A stretch of DNA of 64,000 nt from Bin80 sp965261255 (GTDB lineage: Bacteria > Bacteroidota > Rhodothermia > Rhodothermales > Bin80). The notes beneath the pieces were generated by a model, which had not been told where the DNA came from, ran no database searches, and saw nothing but the letters and a program-made list of their open reading frames with translations. This document shows, one piece after another, positions 25,812-35,536 of this stretch. The stretch lies in NCBI GenBank assembly GCA_965261255.1, contig CBDHCQ010000004.1, positions 930,001-994,000 of the forward strand, given 5' to 3'. The translations under genes were made by a program, and so were the position numbers. Position 1 is the first letter of the stretch. Each line of letters starts with the position of its first letter.

Positions 25812-26747
25812 ATGTTCTACCGAAAAAGGATCATGTATTTGGGCGTGTTGCTCTTCGGAGCTTCCCTTTTCTGGACCTCAACTTCGTGGGCACAGCAGGC
25901 AGCGAATATTTATGTTGGCGGATCTGCTGGGATCTCACGGTCTCCCGGCGTCAGTATGGTGGGAGACAGTAACGATCGTAGCAGTGTCTGCGATGAATTC
26001 ATCAACCCACTGTATGCTGCACTGTCGGAATGCACGGTCCCCAATCGCGGTGAAGGCGACAGTTGGACCGTACCCTTTGATGGCACGGGGGGAGCTTTTG
26101 GTAGTATGTTTGTGGGATACCGCTTTTCGCCGCTTCTTCGTGCAGAATTGGAGTATCTCCTGCGAGTCAGTAACTACGGGGAAAGATCTCCAGTCACTAC
26201 AGCCGAGGGAGTTAACGCAGATAAGCTCAGCGATGAACTGTTTCTCGCCGAGGAATGGCTTGGGACGGTGTCAATGCTCGGACTCTTTGCAAATGTGCAT
26301 TTTGATCTGAACATGATTGACGGTCCGATTTTGCCTTACCTGGGAATGGGGGTTGGATTCGGAAACACCAAGGTTGACTATGGGAGTGTTTGGTCAAGGA
26401 GCCCCAATCCTGACGATATTCGAACCGGACGGGACCAGCCCAATGCCGATGAGATTGTTAGAAATCTGGCCGGCGTAGCCAGCAGTGGGCATGCCACGAT
26501 GCGAGAAACCCTGCTTGGTCTCCAGGTTATCGCAGGTGCTGAGTATTTTATTCAGGAGAAAATCTCATTCGACCTTCGGGCTAGGTTGATGTTGTCACAG
26601 GAGTTCAATGGAACAATTGTCTGGGACCCACTACGGAGCCATGTCCCGAATATACGCAGAGATGGTAGCGAACCTGTTGACGGGGTAATGACCACTGATG
26701 ATTTCTCAGCGCTGGTACTGAGCTTCGGAATGAAGTATTATTTCTGA
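25812..26747 (+). CDS. Outer-membrane beta-barrel protein
   Basis: 311 residues from ATG 25812, with signal peptide 'YLGVLLFGASLFWTSTSWAQQ'. The mature part starts 'ANIYVGGSAGISRSPGV' and continues as alternating strands ('GGAFGSMFVGYRFSPLLRAELEYLLRVS', 'GPILPYLGMGVGFGNTKVDYG', 'GAEYFIQEKISFDLRARLML') to a terminal aromatic 'SFGMKYYF', the C-terminal Phe typical of BAM-folded barrels. It resembles the P44/Msp2/OmpA-like porin-type barrels. No OmpA peptidoglycan-binding domain is present. Confidence 0.75.
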   Translation: MFYRKRIMYLGVLLFGASLFWTSTSWAQQAANIYVGGSAGISRSPGVSMVGDSNDRSSVCDEFINPLYAALSECTVPNRGEGDSWTVPFDGTGGAFGSMFVGYRFSPLLRAELEYLLRVSNYGERSPVTTAEGVNADKLSDELFLAEEWLGTVSMLGLFANVHFDLNMIDGPILPYLGMGVGFGNTKVDYGSVWSRSPNPDDIRTGRDQPNADEIVRNLAGVASSGHATMRETLLGLQVIAGAEYFIQEKISFDLRARLMLSQEFNGTIVWDPLRSHVPNIRRDGSEPVDGVMTTDDFSALVLSFGMKYYF

Positions 26748-27063
26748 CCAAAAAATGCCTCGAAGGATTAGGAGAAGTACTGATCTTTCTGCGTTCGTGT
26801 TCAATCTGTGATTCATTCTGTATCCAGAACGACGGATAATTTCAGGTTCGGATGCGCAGTAGCAATCAGTCTTCCAAGTGACCATGTTGGTGCAAACTGA
26901 GGGCATTGTATTCCGATCAGTCCCGTACAAGGAACCCACTTGACTTGCCATATTCAAGGAGCCCGGCAATCACAGCATGCAGTGGAATTCGCCGCTTAAT
27001 CCTCCTCCGCAAGTCGCGGCATTGGACAGAGTTGCCGAATATTGAAGGACTTTCTGGCAAGCA
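26748..27063. other. Convergent intergenic region
   Basis: 316 bases between two convergent genes. No gene, repeat or strong terminator is visible. Confidence 0.4.
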
Positions 27064-27783
27064 CTAGCTGTGTAATTTCAAGCTATTGCGGATGCGACGC
27101 GAAAAAATTGCGAAAACAAAGATGGTTCCAAGAATCTTGGCAGAGGCCTTTAAAGTGCCCATCAAGGTTCCTGTTATTTTGGATACGCCGACGCGCCTGC
27201 GATAAGATGCGGGAACCTCTGTGGTGCGTAGGCCTGCTAGATGTGCCTTTATTTGCATTTCGATGGTCCAACCAAAAGTGGTATCGCGCATGTTCAGGTT
27301 GATCAGTGAGGTGTACCGAATAGCCCGGAATGGTCCCAGATCACTATAACGTACCCCCCAGATCCAGCGCATCAACAGGCAAGCTAGCCTGTTACCCCAT
27401 CGGGCCTGTAGTAGTAGGGCGCCCGTTTCACTTTCTCCCATTGTGCGGCTGCCAATCACAAAATCATGGGTTCCTGCTATGATTGGAGCAACAAGTTCCG
27501 ACATTTCATTAGGGTGATCTGAGTAGTCACCGTCAAGAAATACGATCACATCGGGGTTACGGCTTGATGCATAAGCCAATCCACGCAGGCATGCATAACC
27601 ATAGCCACGCCTGGACTCGTGCAGGACAGTTGCCCCGGACCTCTGCGCATTTTTCTCTGTTTCATCAGTGGACGCGTTATTAACTACGACCACTTCGCTT
27701 ACCAGTCCCTCAGGTATATCTCCAATGACCTGAGCAATCGCAGCAGCCTCGTTAAATGCAGGGATAATAACGAGTACGCGCAT
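27064..27783 (-). CDS. Family 2 glycosyltransferase (DPM1/DPG synthase-like)
   Basis: 239 residues. N-terminus 'RVLVIIPAFNEAAAIAQVI' and 'VVVVNNASTDETEK' bind the nucleotide sugar; 'VIVFLDGDYSDHPNEM' carries the metal-binding Asp motif; 'DFVIGSRTMGESETGAL' and 'DLGPFRAIRYTSL' match the polyprenyl-phosphate glycosyltransferase group. C-terminal hydrophobic stretch 'ILGTIFVFAIF' may associate with the membrane. It probably transfers a sugar to a lipid carrier or polysaccharide. Alone on its strand, with no other glycan genes adjacent. Confidence 0.85.
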   Translation of the reverse strand: MRVLVIIPAFNEAAAIAQVIGDIPEGLVSEVVVVNNASTDETEKNAQRSGATVLHESRRGYGYACLRGLAYASSRNPDVIVFLDGDYSDHPNEMSELVAPIIAGTHDFVIGSRTMGESETGALLLQARWGNRLACLLMRWIWGVRYSDLGPFRAIRYTSLINLNMRDTTFGWTIEMQIKAHLAGLRTTEVPASYRRRVGVSKITGTLMGTLKASAKILGTIFVFAIFSRRIRNSLKLHS

Positions 27784-27878
27784 AGACAGACAAATATATT
27801 AGACAAATTATGGTTTGTAGAGGTGGGGCAGGAATATAACTGAAACCGATTGAATCTCCCAAGAAGGGTATTGGACCG

Positions 27879-27894
27879 TTTTTACGTGTAAAAA
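27879..27894. terminator. AT-rich inverted repeat, possible terminator of the TonB receptor/DUF4249 operon
   Basis: TTTTTAC-GT-GTAAAAA, a perfect 7-bp inverted repeat with 2-bp centre, 84 bases beyond the DUF4249 stop. AT-rich, so a weak terminator at best; it could instead be an operator before the glycosyltransferase. Confidence 0.25.
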
Positions 27895-27977
27895 ATGCGC
27901 TCTAGAGGCTTCTCACACTCGCTCACGACAAACCACATGCTCATATATCCATGAGCTGCGGTGTGCCGGGGTCCGAA

Positions 27978-28931
27978 CTAATGTTGTTGTATAACTTCGT
28001 AAGTTCCTGGCGGGGCTGCCCATACAGGGCTTGGAATCGCAGTGTTTCCAAGGGGGATGTACCCAAGTTCCCGCGCGACGGAGTCGGGCAGGATCCATTC
28101 TACAGAAAATCTTCCTACTGAAGCCAGCAGACCAAAACCATTTTGAACATTAGAGAGTGTTCCTGGCTGCGCTAGGAGTTCCCTATCATACTCCCCGCCA
28201 GGTGGTACAAAGTTATCGTCGAGGACAGTTATCCGTAAGGCAATACCGGCCAAGCGATAGAATGCGCCGAGCTCCAGTTTTGTTGATAGGGTATCTCTGT
28301 CCTGGATCAAATCCTTGTCCATTTCCCAGACATCGGTCTCACCGGCAAGAGGTCTGCTGATGGGTGCGTAACTCAACTGATAGTCCTTATAGGTAAAGTC
28401 AGCCAAGGAAAGGAATCGATACCACTGTTCAATTTCAAAAGGAGCTCGATCAATGCCGTGCCACAGAACTCGTTGTCGGGCATCAAGTCTGGTAGTCAGG
28501 ACGCGCTCCAGCGTGGCATCCAACACCTCTATGTCTGGAAGATCAGGCACAGTCGTTTCTGCCGAAGTAATGATCTCACTATCACTTGGAATAATTTCTA
28601 TACGATAAGTTTGAGACGGGCGGACGCGAAATGGTGCAAAGAAGATATGTCCGATTCTGCCGTCATCAAAAGTGTGTATGGAATCCCGCCAGGTCAAGGT
28701 CTGTTGGGTCGAAAGTTCGATGGACTGCACGGTCACATCCAATACATCACCAGTTTCGGTTATCGAGCCCCGGATGGGGATCACACGCACAAACTGTGAG
28801 TCGAGCGCCATGTCCAGTGTACCAAAGAGCGTGTAGTCCCGATCGGTTTCAATGATTGGTGAGACCGACTCCTCACACGCCGAGAGGACTCCCAGTAGAA
28901 CAATGGCTGGCAGTAGAATGAGTTTCCGCAT
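27978..28931 (-). CDS. DUF4249-type lipoprotein, partner of a TonB-dependent receptor
   Basis: 317 residues. Lipoprotein signal 'LLPAIVLLGVLSACEES' (Cys at 19). The body starts 'YTLFGTLDMALDSQFVRVIPI', typical of DUF4249 proteins of Bacteroidota, which regularly follow TonB-dependent receptors and probably act as surface ligand-binding partners, analogous in position to SusD. Its ATG overlaps the receptor stop as TAATG, so translation is coupled. Confidence 0.8.
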   Translation of the reverse strand: MRKLILLPAIVLLGVLSACEESVSPIIETDRDYTLFGTLDMALDSQFVRVIPIRGSITETGDVLDVTVQSIELSTQQTLTWRDSIHTFDDGRIGHIFFAPFRVRPSQTYRIEIIPSDSEIITSAETTVPDLPDIEVLDATLERVLTTRLDARQRVLWHGIDRAPFEIEQWYRFLSLADFTYKDYQLSYAPISRPLAGETDVWEMDKDLIQDRDTLSTKLELGAFYRLAGIALRITVLDDNFVPPGGEYDRELLAQPGTLSNVQNGFGLLASVGRFSVEWILPDSVARELGYIPLGNTAIPSPVWAAPPGTYEVIQQH

Positions 28932-31195
28932 TAGAACTCGAATTTTAGACCCACGGCGGGGATGAATGGAAGCTGATCAAGCTTCTCCAGTGTGAAGAGA
29001 TCGATATAAAACAGATTTGAACGATCATATGCGTTGGTAGCACTGGCAAGGACTGACACGGCCGTATTGCCAGAGATCTCAAAGGAGCGTTCCAGAGATA
29101 TATCCAGCCGGTGATAGGCGGGTAGCCTTCCGCCATAGGGGTATGTGTAGAGTACGCGCGTGTCTCCGTGCTCATTGAAAACGTCCGTGGGGCCACTCAG
29201 CAGGACAAATTCATCAAAGCCAAGTGCTTGGCTGAAAGGCAGCCCAGAACCAAATTGCCAGCGTACGTTGAGTATGAATTTTGCGAGTGTTAGACTTCCA
29301 ACGGCATTGAGTTGATGTCGCCGGTCGTGAGGTGGTGAGAATTCATATTCGCTGCTCCCAAACCAGTATTGAATTTCGGTCTGTTTGGCCTGATAACGGA
29401 CCTTTGCATAGCCGTAGTTTACAAACCCGTAGAATGGTCCGGCATTAACCTCAACGCGGCCGTCAAGGCCCAGAACATTACCATCTGCCGGCTGCAAGCG
29501 CGTAGTGAAACGAGGGAATGAACTCCACTCCGCGATAGAGAGGTTATCCATTGTTTTTACAAAACCCTCTATTACGAACCGGGCCCAAGAGGTTGGACGG
29601 ATCTGGTAACCGGCAAGACCATGAATTGCTCTTGGAACCTCTCCGAATGGTGAGGTCGTCCATGCCGTAAAGACATCACCAGCATCACGTCTGTCGGTCA
29701 GTCCCACAATTTCCTGATGGTATATACCACCTGCTAAGCTGACTTGATGGATGCCTCGGTTGTATGTCATACGAACACGCGGTTCAATGAAATTTCGCCC
29801 CTTGCTCGGAAATGACGAGAATCGTACACCGGGTTGAAAACTCAATCCCTCCATTCCTTTCAGATCAAGGAGCACATATCCGCCTGCTTCACTTACGTAT
29901 TCTACGTCCTGAGCCACGTTCTGGAAAGATCCCCCGAGATGGCTGTCCAACTCACTGAAACGAAAATGAAGCCCCCAGGAAATATCCGCCGTCCGGTTGT
30001 AGTGTGTCACATTTGTGGAAAGGTTGATCTCCTGCGAGTTTGAGCTCCGTGAAGGCTCTTCAGACAGGCCGAATGTGTTCTCAATGGTGGAAACTGACAG
30101 AAGCAGTTCGGCCTGCACGGGAATACGTGTGGGCAGCAGCACATAGCGCGCTCCTATTGCCTGACTTGTCCAGGTTACCTGGTTCTTGGTGCTGTCAGCT
30201 TCCGACTCATTCAGCACCCCGATTATGCCGCGGTCAAAAGAGCGCAGTCCACTGATTGAGGCTTGGCTGTTTTCAGACAAATCAGCATGGAGCTTGAAAA
30301 ACTGGTCATTAAAATCGTATGGGAGCGGTCGATCAAGTATGCGGGCGGCTCCCTGATCGATCACTGAGAACCTGCCGGAAACCAACGCGGACACACGCCC
30401 CTCGACAATGGGGCCTTCCAGGAGCCCTGCACTGATGAAGGGGGCGGCAGATATTTCACCGGCCATACGCCGTTTGTTGCCGTTGCGAGTGGAGATATCA
30501 ATCACCGACGAGATGCGTCCACCGTAACGGGGACCAAATCCACCCGCATAAACGTCGGTAACGTTCAGGATACTAGACGGGAATGCAGAATAAAATCCAA
30601 TAAGGTGGAAGGGTTGAAACACCGTCATTCCATCTACAAGAACCTGATTCTGCGTAGGTTCTCCGCCACGAATAAACAGCTGTCCGCCCTGATCACCACT
30701 TGCGACGACACCCGGCAGCGCAGCAAGGTAGCTGGCCAAGTCCCCCGATATATCCGGCGACGGAATAAGGGCAATATCACGGGGGGTGATAGACTGAAGT
30801 CCTCCGGTCAGGCCAGCTACGCCGGCTCCTTCCCTTTCGGTTTCGACCACGAGCTCATCCAGCAGGTCCTCTGAGACCGATAACTCAATGTTGTACGTGA
30901 TAAGATCGTCCGGGGCAAGATCCAAAGTATCCCGGTGGGTGTCGTATCCAATGAAGGACGCGGCCAAATAATAGCGCCCAGGTGGAATACCACTGATAGC
31001 ATAGAGTCCATCTCGGTCTGCTGCTGCACCGAGAAGGGCATCTCCGTCATCGGTCAAGACAACATTGACATCCTGCAGCGGCTGTCCATCTGCAGCATCT
31101 CGGATAAAGCCTCGCATGACCGCGTTCTGGGCCTGCGCCTGACTCACCGCCAGAATTACACCCAATAAGAGTAGGTTGCAGAAAATACGCATCAT
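28931..31195 (-). CDS. TonB-dependent receptor with CarboxypepD-regulatory-like N-terminus
   Basis: 754 residues from ATG 31195 (signal peptide 'LLLLGVILAVSQAQAQN'). Residues ~25-105 are a carboxypeptidase-regulatory-like beta-sandwich ('GFIRDAADGQPLQDVNVVL', 'GRYYLAASFIGYDTH'). The plug domain follows ('YLAALPGVVASGDQGGQLFIRGG', 'NQVLVDGMTVFQPFHL', 'GFGPRYGGRISSVIDI'), then a 22-strand-type barrel to a terminal 'PAVGLKFEF' with C-terminal Phe. It should import a large ligand across the outer membrane using TonB energy. Ligand is unknown; the partner DUF4249 lipoprotein is co-translated. Confidence 0.9.
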   Translation of the reverse strand: MMRIFCNLLLLGVILAVSQAQAQNAVMRGFIRDAADGQPLQDVNVVLTDDGDALLGAAADRDGLYAISGIPPGRYYLAASFIGYDTHRDTLDLAPDDLITYNIELSVSEDLLDELVVETEREGAGVAGLTGGLQSITPRDIALIPSPDISGDLASYLAALPGVVASGDQGGQLFIRGGEPTQNQVLVDGMTVFQPFHLIGFYSAFPSSILNVTDVYAGGFGPRYGGRISSVIDISTRNGNKRRMAGEISAAPFISAGLLEGPIVEGRVSALVSGRFSVIDQGAARILDRPLPYDFNDQFFKLHADLSENSQASISGLRSFDRGIIGVLNESEADSTKNQVTWTSQAIGARYVLLPTRIPVQAELLLSVSTIENTFGLSEEPSRSSNSQEINLSTNVTHYNRTADISWGLHFRFSELDSHLGGSFQNVAQDVEYVSEAGGYVLLDLKGMEGLSFQPGVRFSSFPSKGRNFIEPRVRMTYNRGIHQVSLAGGIYHQEIVGLTDRRDAGDVFTAWTTSPFGEVPRAIHGLAGYQIRPTSWARFVIEGFVKTMDNLSIAEWSSFPRFTTRLQPADGNVLGLDGRVEVNAGPFYGFVNYGYAKVRYQAKQTEIQYWFGSSEYEFSPPHDRRHQLNAVGSLTLAKFILNVRWQFGSGLPFSQALGFDEFVLLSGPTDVFNEHGDTRVLYTYPYGGRLPAYHRLDISLERSFEISGNTAVSVLASATNAYDRSNLFYIDLFTLEKLDQLPFIPAVGLKFEF

Positions 31196-31337
31196 CAGGC
31201 GCGTTGAAGGAGGGTTAAAAGTGTTGCTCCGTATAAGGTTCAGGGCTTGCATTGAGAAGATAAAACTGCTGAACAGCGGTCCAGAGACCTGGATTGCCTA
31301 TCTTTGAAGACGAGGGGAATACGAAATTCCAGCACAA

Positions 31338-31646
31338 ATGGATCCAGAACTGCATTCAAAGGAGGCTAATCATACCGGACTGACTCGTGGCGTACGCAGG
31401 ATTTCGTCTACCCGAAGGAACCTGCGTCGGCTGATGTTGATTATGGCGGCGGTAATTCTCTTCATTGTGATGAGGCGGGTTATGAATCCTTTTGGAGACA
31501 AGGATTACGCCGAGATTCCGCACGGCAATCATGTACACTATGTACCTAAGGATCGTGATCATGATGTACCGTTGTCACGCTTTCCGACCGAACCACCTGC
31601 CGAGAATGAAAGGATTCTGCCTGATGGTCGCGTCGTTCCCAAATGA
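31338..31646 (+). CDS. Small single-pass membrane protein, His/Pro-rich tail
   Basis: 102 residues: a basic N-terminal region, one membrane helix (~34-52, 'LMLIMAAVILFIVM') and a periplasmic tail 'YAEIPHGNHVHYVPKDRDHD' rich in His, Asp and Pro. A TATCTTTG element at 31299-31306 resembles the -7 box of Bacteroidota promoters. Function unknown; the His/Asp-rich tail might bind metal. Confidence 0.5.
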   Translation: MDPELHSKEANHTGLTRGVRRISSTRRNLRRLMLIMAAVILFIVMRRVMNPFGDKDYAEIPHGNHVHYVPKDRDHDVPLSRFPTEPPAENERILPDGRVVPK

Positions 31647-31812
31647 GTTGCGTAAGCGGTCAAGGACATTGGATTCGTGGTGGCTGCCCAGCCCTGCATG
31701 CATAACCGAAAATTGTGGAATTCTCCCGCCTCTCTCAAAAGCCCGACGCATCGAACCGAAGCCGACTCAACGTATAGAGTGCGCATTTGTTTGCCACAAT
31801 GTGCAGGAAAAG

Positions 31813-33300
31813 TTACTCTTCCTCTTCGGGGCCCAGTGATCCGAATACGCTTCCCATCATATCGGAGTAAGTATATTCTTCCTTGCCAAGCATTGAAGAT
31901 TGATAGAGTCCTTCCAGGATAAGCTCGCTGAATATCCAGCGCTGCCTTGTCGGGATTCGACGCTTTGCCATCTTCACCAATTCAGTAAGACCAGTAACAG
32001 ACCGCAGGCGTCGCTTATACGCTTCGTCTTGTAACTCAGGATCCAATGTGAGGGTATTGCCGTCTGCAAACCAGCCCAGTACATGGCGGTAAACTCCTCG
32101 GTCGTCTCCTTTGGAGCTCGGGTCTGGAAAATGCTTGGCAAAAATCATCCTAACGGCGCGTCCAAGGAGGAGGCGGGCAACTTTTTGTGGGCCTTCCTGC
32201 TCGCCTTCATACACAAGTTCTATTTTCCCCGTGATTGCCGCATCAATGAAGTAGAGATCGCTCATCCTTACGTAGACGCGCTTCATCTCATTACAGATCG
32301 CTCGCCGTTCAGCATTTGAAATCACGGTTTCAAGTGCAGAGCGTGTCATTCGCGCCGATACGCCTGATTTTTGATCCACATATTCGCTGGCACGAGCCTC
32401 AAAGGCGATCACCTCAATGATCTCTCGGATAAAATCTGGAACGGTTACAGAGGGAGCGGAGTCTCGATCCTGCCATGCTTCCTGTTTGGTGATGGCTATT
32501 GCGGTATCAAGTTTCCGGGGGTAGTGTGTCAATACCTGGGAATCAATGCGATCTTTCAGCGGAGTAATGATGTTGCCCCGGTTGGTGTAATCCTCAGGAT
32601 TGGCACTGAACACCATCATCAAATCCAGAAGAAAGCGAATGTTAAAACCACGGATCTGAATGTCCTGCTCCTCTAGGATATTGAGTAGCCCTACCTGGAT
32701 GCGTGCCTGCAGGTCAGGCAATTCGTTGATCGCAAATATCCCCCGGTTGGTGCGGGGAATGATTCCGAAGTGGATGATTTCTTCATCCGCGTAAGTCAGC
32801 CGCTTCTGTGCGGCCTTGATGGGGTCAATATCTCCGATTAGGTCAGCGATGGAGGTGTCTGGGGTAGCCAATTTTTCTGCGTACCGCTCGCTTCTATGGC
32901 GCCAAGCGATAGGCATTTCATCACCGCGTTCCTTGTAAAGCTCGCGCGCGAACTTTGACACGAGCTTGCGCGGATCATCATTAAGTTCGCTACCTGCCAC
33001 AACGGGTATATATTCATCAAGGAGCTGTGGAAGGAGTCGAATTATGCGGCTTTTCGCCTGTCCGCGCAGTCCGAGGAGGAGAATATCGTGGCGACCCAGG
33101 ATTGCATTCTTGAGTTGCGGGATCACGCTACGATCGTATCCGAGGATGCCGGGAAACACTTCCTCTCCACGCCTGAGACGGAGAAGAAGGTTGCGACGCA
33201 TCTCATCCTTGACCGATTCTGGTCTCGACCCCTTGTAGTAGCCGGAGCTCTTGAGGGCGCCCAGTGTCTTTATATCAGTAGGAATATAGTTTTCGTCCAC
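31813..33300 (-). CDS. ChlI/MoxR-like AAA+ ATPase (magnesium-chelatase subunit I type)
   Basis: 495 residues if it begins at GTG 33300 (VDENYIPTDIKTLG); longer open frame to 33417 runs into the upstream gene and is not family-like. Seen: Walker A 'GLRGQAKSR', Walker-B-like 'GIFAINELPDL' with Asn in place of the first Asp, 'NILEEQDIQIRGFNI', sensor 'VFSANPEDYTNRGNIITPLKDR' (Asn and Arg finger), all typical of the ChlI-like stand-alone ATPases. In this family the Asn-Glu form recurs, so it is not taken as inactivating. No BchD/H or VWA partner lies nearby, so chlorophyll synthesis is not implied. It follows the propeller lipoprotein by four bases. Confidence 0.8.
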   Translation of the reverse strand: MDENYIPTDIKTLGALKSSGYYKGSRPESVKDEMRRNLLLRLRRGEEVFPGILGYDRSVIPQLKNAILGRHDILLLGLRGQAKSRIIRLLPQLLDEYIPVVAGSELNDDPRKLVSKFARELYKERGDEMPIAWRHRSERYAEKLATPDTSIADLIGDIDPIKAAQKRLTYADEEIIHFGIIPRTNRGIFAINELPDLQARIQVGLLNILEEQDIQIRGFNIRFLLDLMMVFSANPEDYTNRGNIITPLKDRIDSQVLTHYPRKLDTAIAITKQEAWQDRDSAPSVTVPDFIREIIEVIAFEARASEYVDQKSGVSARMTRSALETVISNAERRAICNEMKRVYVRMSDLYFIDAAITGKIELVYEGEQEGPQKVARLLLGRAVRMIFAKHFPDPSSKGDDRGVYRHVLGWFADGNTLTLDPELQDEAYKRRLRSVTGLTELVKMAKRRIPTRQRWIFSELILEGLYQSSMLGKEEYTYSDMMGSVFGSLGPEEEE

Positions 33301-33304
33301 GGTG

Positions 33305-34351
33305 TTAATCTTGTTTTGGAGGAACCCATCGGTGCACACTGATTGAGGGCGTTGGTCCCAGGAGCGCCACGGCCAGATGGTAGGAGCTGTCCGGGTTAAG
33401 CTTCGCAGCAATGTCAATGGGGTAGAAATTTTTGAGATAGCCGGGGTTGGCTTCCACGAAGATGTACTGGATCATCCCGGACCTATCGTAAATGTCAATA
33501 CGCAACCAACCGGTCCGCAGGTTTAGTACAAACCAGAACTCCCCGGCCGCCGCAGCCGCACTGGTGATGAGCGGTGCCTCTCGTCCCTGTCCATGTTCAA
33601 ATGCGTACGTACGTCGTAACATCGGCGAATCAAAGCCCCACCAGCGTAATGTGTCGGGTTCCTCAATCAGGTTCTCAGTCCAGAATAATGCCCACGGATA
33701 GAATCCGCTCAGGCTGAATAACCGATTCCCAGATGCACGCAGCAGTCCGGCGTGCTTCCAGCGTGACCCGTACAGGACGGTTTCCTGCACAGGAACCCCG
33801 GCTCTATCTAGTTTCCACAAAAAGTGTGTTGTGTCACTTGTAACCGCCTTAAGATACAACCCAGATGAAGCAGCCAATGCATACTGTAATGAGTTGGCGG
33901 GTGCCTGATTCACCTTGAGGGAGGCCATAGCAGTTGTATCCACCACAAAATGAAATTGACGGCTCTCTGGATCAAAAACCACCAGCGAGTCATTTCGCCA
34001 GCCCGCGAGGTACGGAAAAGAGGTGTTGGGCAATGTAAATGAAGTGTGAGAGGTTCCCTCGAGGGGAAAGATGAAGATTTTGTTTTGTTTGGTGTCGCCT
34101 ACGTAGATTTGATCTGCGTTTCCGAACAGTACAGTTCGAGGTTTTGTTAGGTCGGGGGCGGTAATGATCGTTGGCGACGCAAGTGTATCAGGTGTAATAT
34201 GTGCTGCAATTCGTCTGGACAGAGAATCCGCGGGAGATACGTCACGTGATTCAATGCGCCGACAGGATGAGGGGAGACATCCCGTGAAGAACATACAGAG
34301 GACTACAAGTAGCCACCCGGAACCGATACGACTATGTGACGCAATGATCAA
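33305..34351 (-). CDS. Lipoprotein with propeller-like repeats, unknown function
   Basis: 348 residues, TTG start overlapping the htrA stop (TTGA). Lipobox 'LLVVLCMFFTGC' gives a Cys near residue 25. The mature protein is a chain of short beta strands with regular 'DQIYVGDTKQNKIFIF', 'NDSLVVFDPESRQFHFV', 'GWLRIDIYDRSGMIQYIFVEA' units, like NHL/6-blade propellers. No catalytic residues recognised. Sandwiched between HtrA and a ChlI-like ATPase in an overlapping operon. Confidence 0.6.
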   Translation of the reverse strand: MIIASHSRIGSGWLLVVLCMFFTGCLPSSCRRIESRDVSPADSLSRRIAAHITPDTLASPTIITAPDLTKPRTVLFGNADQIYVGDTKQNKIFIFPLEGTSHTSFTLPNTSFPYLAGWRNDSLVVFDPESRQFHFVVDTTAMASLKVNQAPANSLQYALAASSGLYLKAVTSDTTHFLWKLDRAGVPVQETVLYGSRWKHAGLLRASGNRLFSLSGFYPWALFWTENLIEEPDTLRWWGFDSPMLRRTYAFEHGQGREAPLITSAAAAAGEFWFVLNLRTGWLRIDIYDRSGMIQYIFVEANPGYLKNFYPIDIAAKLNPDSSYHLAVALLGPTPSISVHRWVPPKQD

Positions 34352-35499
34352 TCTTCCGCCCTTCCGATCTGGAGGCTTAATTCCAACTCACGATTATCGC
34401 GCAATATATGATATGTGACGGTATCTCCCGGTCGAAAATCGAAAATACGGGCCACATAATCGTCCTGATCGGTTACCAGCTTATCCTGTATTGATATAAT
34501 GAGATCATAGGGTATCAGCCCTGCTTTTTCGGCTGGCGAATTGGGATCCACCTCAGCGACGAGGAGGCCTCGTGTATCTTTGAAATCAAGTGCTTCAGCG
34601 ATGTCCTTGGTTACTTCTACAAAACTGATCCCTGTATAGTACGAGCGGTCGACACGGCCGTTCTCTCGAAGTTCAGCGATAACCCGCTGAGCTTTTTCCG
34701 CTGGCACGGCAAACCCCAAGCCAATGGATCCGCCGTTTTTGGTATTGGTGTACAACGCGGTATTTACGCCGATCACCTCACCGAGCGCGTTTATGAGTGG
34801 TCCGCCGGAGTTCCCGCTGTTGATAGCAGCGTCTGTCTGAATCATATCATGGAGAATGTGCTCATCCTGGATGCCCAGATCTCTTTCAGCTGCGCTAACG
34901 ACCCCTACGGTTACACTTGGAGCTGCCGCCTCAAACAGACCAAAGGGATTCCCAAGTGCAATAGCCCATTCACCTACAATTGGTTCGGGTTCACTGGAAA
35001 AGTGCAGGTATTCAAGCGGTTCATTGGCAGAAACTTTGAGTAATGCAAGATCTGTGGCTTTGTCAGCTCCGATGAGGTCAGCATCCAGAGTCTGACCATT
35101 GGCAAGTGATACCGTGATCTTGACAGCCTCACCGGCTACATGATAGTTGGTGACGATGTAGCCGTCAGGGGATATAACAAAACCACTTCCCAGGTTTTCG
35201 AAGTGTCTTTCAATCACTCTTGATTGTCTCTCGGAGAAGAACTGCCCAAAGAAGGGGTCATTGAACAGATTTTCAAGCGGATCCCGATAAAGTACCCGAC
35301 GAACCTCAATCACGTTGACGCTCACAATTGCGGGAGTAGCCGCTTGAACTGCACGCGTGATCGCCGTTTGGCGGCTTTGTGTGATTGACTCATTGACCGA
35401 AGCCGTAGGTTCAGCGGACTTCAGTTCTTCCTGAGATTGTGCATTCTGCTGACAACCGAGAAGAATTGCGCCCAAAAGGTAGATTAGTATGCGTTCCAT
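34348..35499 (-). CDS. HtrA/DegQ-family trypsin-like serine protease, lipoprotein
   Basis: 383 residues. N-terminal lipobox 'LLGAILLGCQQ' suggests lipid anchoring, unusual for soluble DegP. Catalytic triad is intact: His in 'TNYHVAGEA' (~117), Asp in 'ATDLALLKV' (~147), Ser in 'NSGNSGGPL' (~229). One PDZ domain follows (~285-375; 'RGLLVAEVDPNSPAEKAGL'), so it is closer to DegS-type layout. It degrades or senses misfolded envelope proteins. It lies 37 bases after the flavoprotein genes and overlaps the next gene. Confidence 0.93.
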   Translation of the reverse strand: MERILIYLLGAILLGCQQNAQSQEELKSAEPTASVNESITQSRQTAITRAVQAATPAIVSVNVIEVRRVLYRDPLENLFNDPFFGQFFSERQSRVIERHFENLGSGFVISPDGYIVTNYHVAGEAVKITVSLANGQTLDADLIGADKATDLALLKVSANEPLEYLHFSSEPEPIVGEWAIALGNPFGLFEAAAPSVTVGVVSAAERDLGIQDEHILHDMIQTDAAINSGNSGGPLINALGEVIGVNTALYTNTKNGGSIGLGFAVPAEKAQRVIAELRENGRVDRSYYTGISFVEVTKDIAEALDFKDTRGLLVAEVDPNSPAEKAGLIPYDLIISIQDKLVTDQDDYVARIFDFRPGDTVTYHILRDNRELELSLQIGRAED

Positions 35500-35536
35500 G
35501 ACACAGGATCTGGCTATGGTTATCCTTTACGAGAGC

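Noticed and set aside
33301..33417. N-terminal extension of the ChlI-like frame
   Set aside because: It runs into the upstream lipoprotein gene and does not look like the family; GTG 33300 is preferred.
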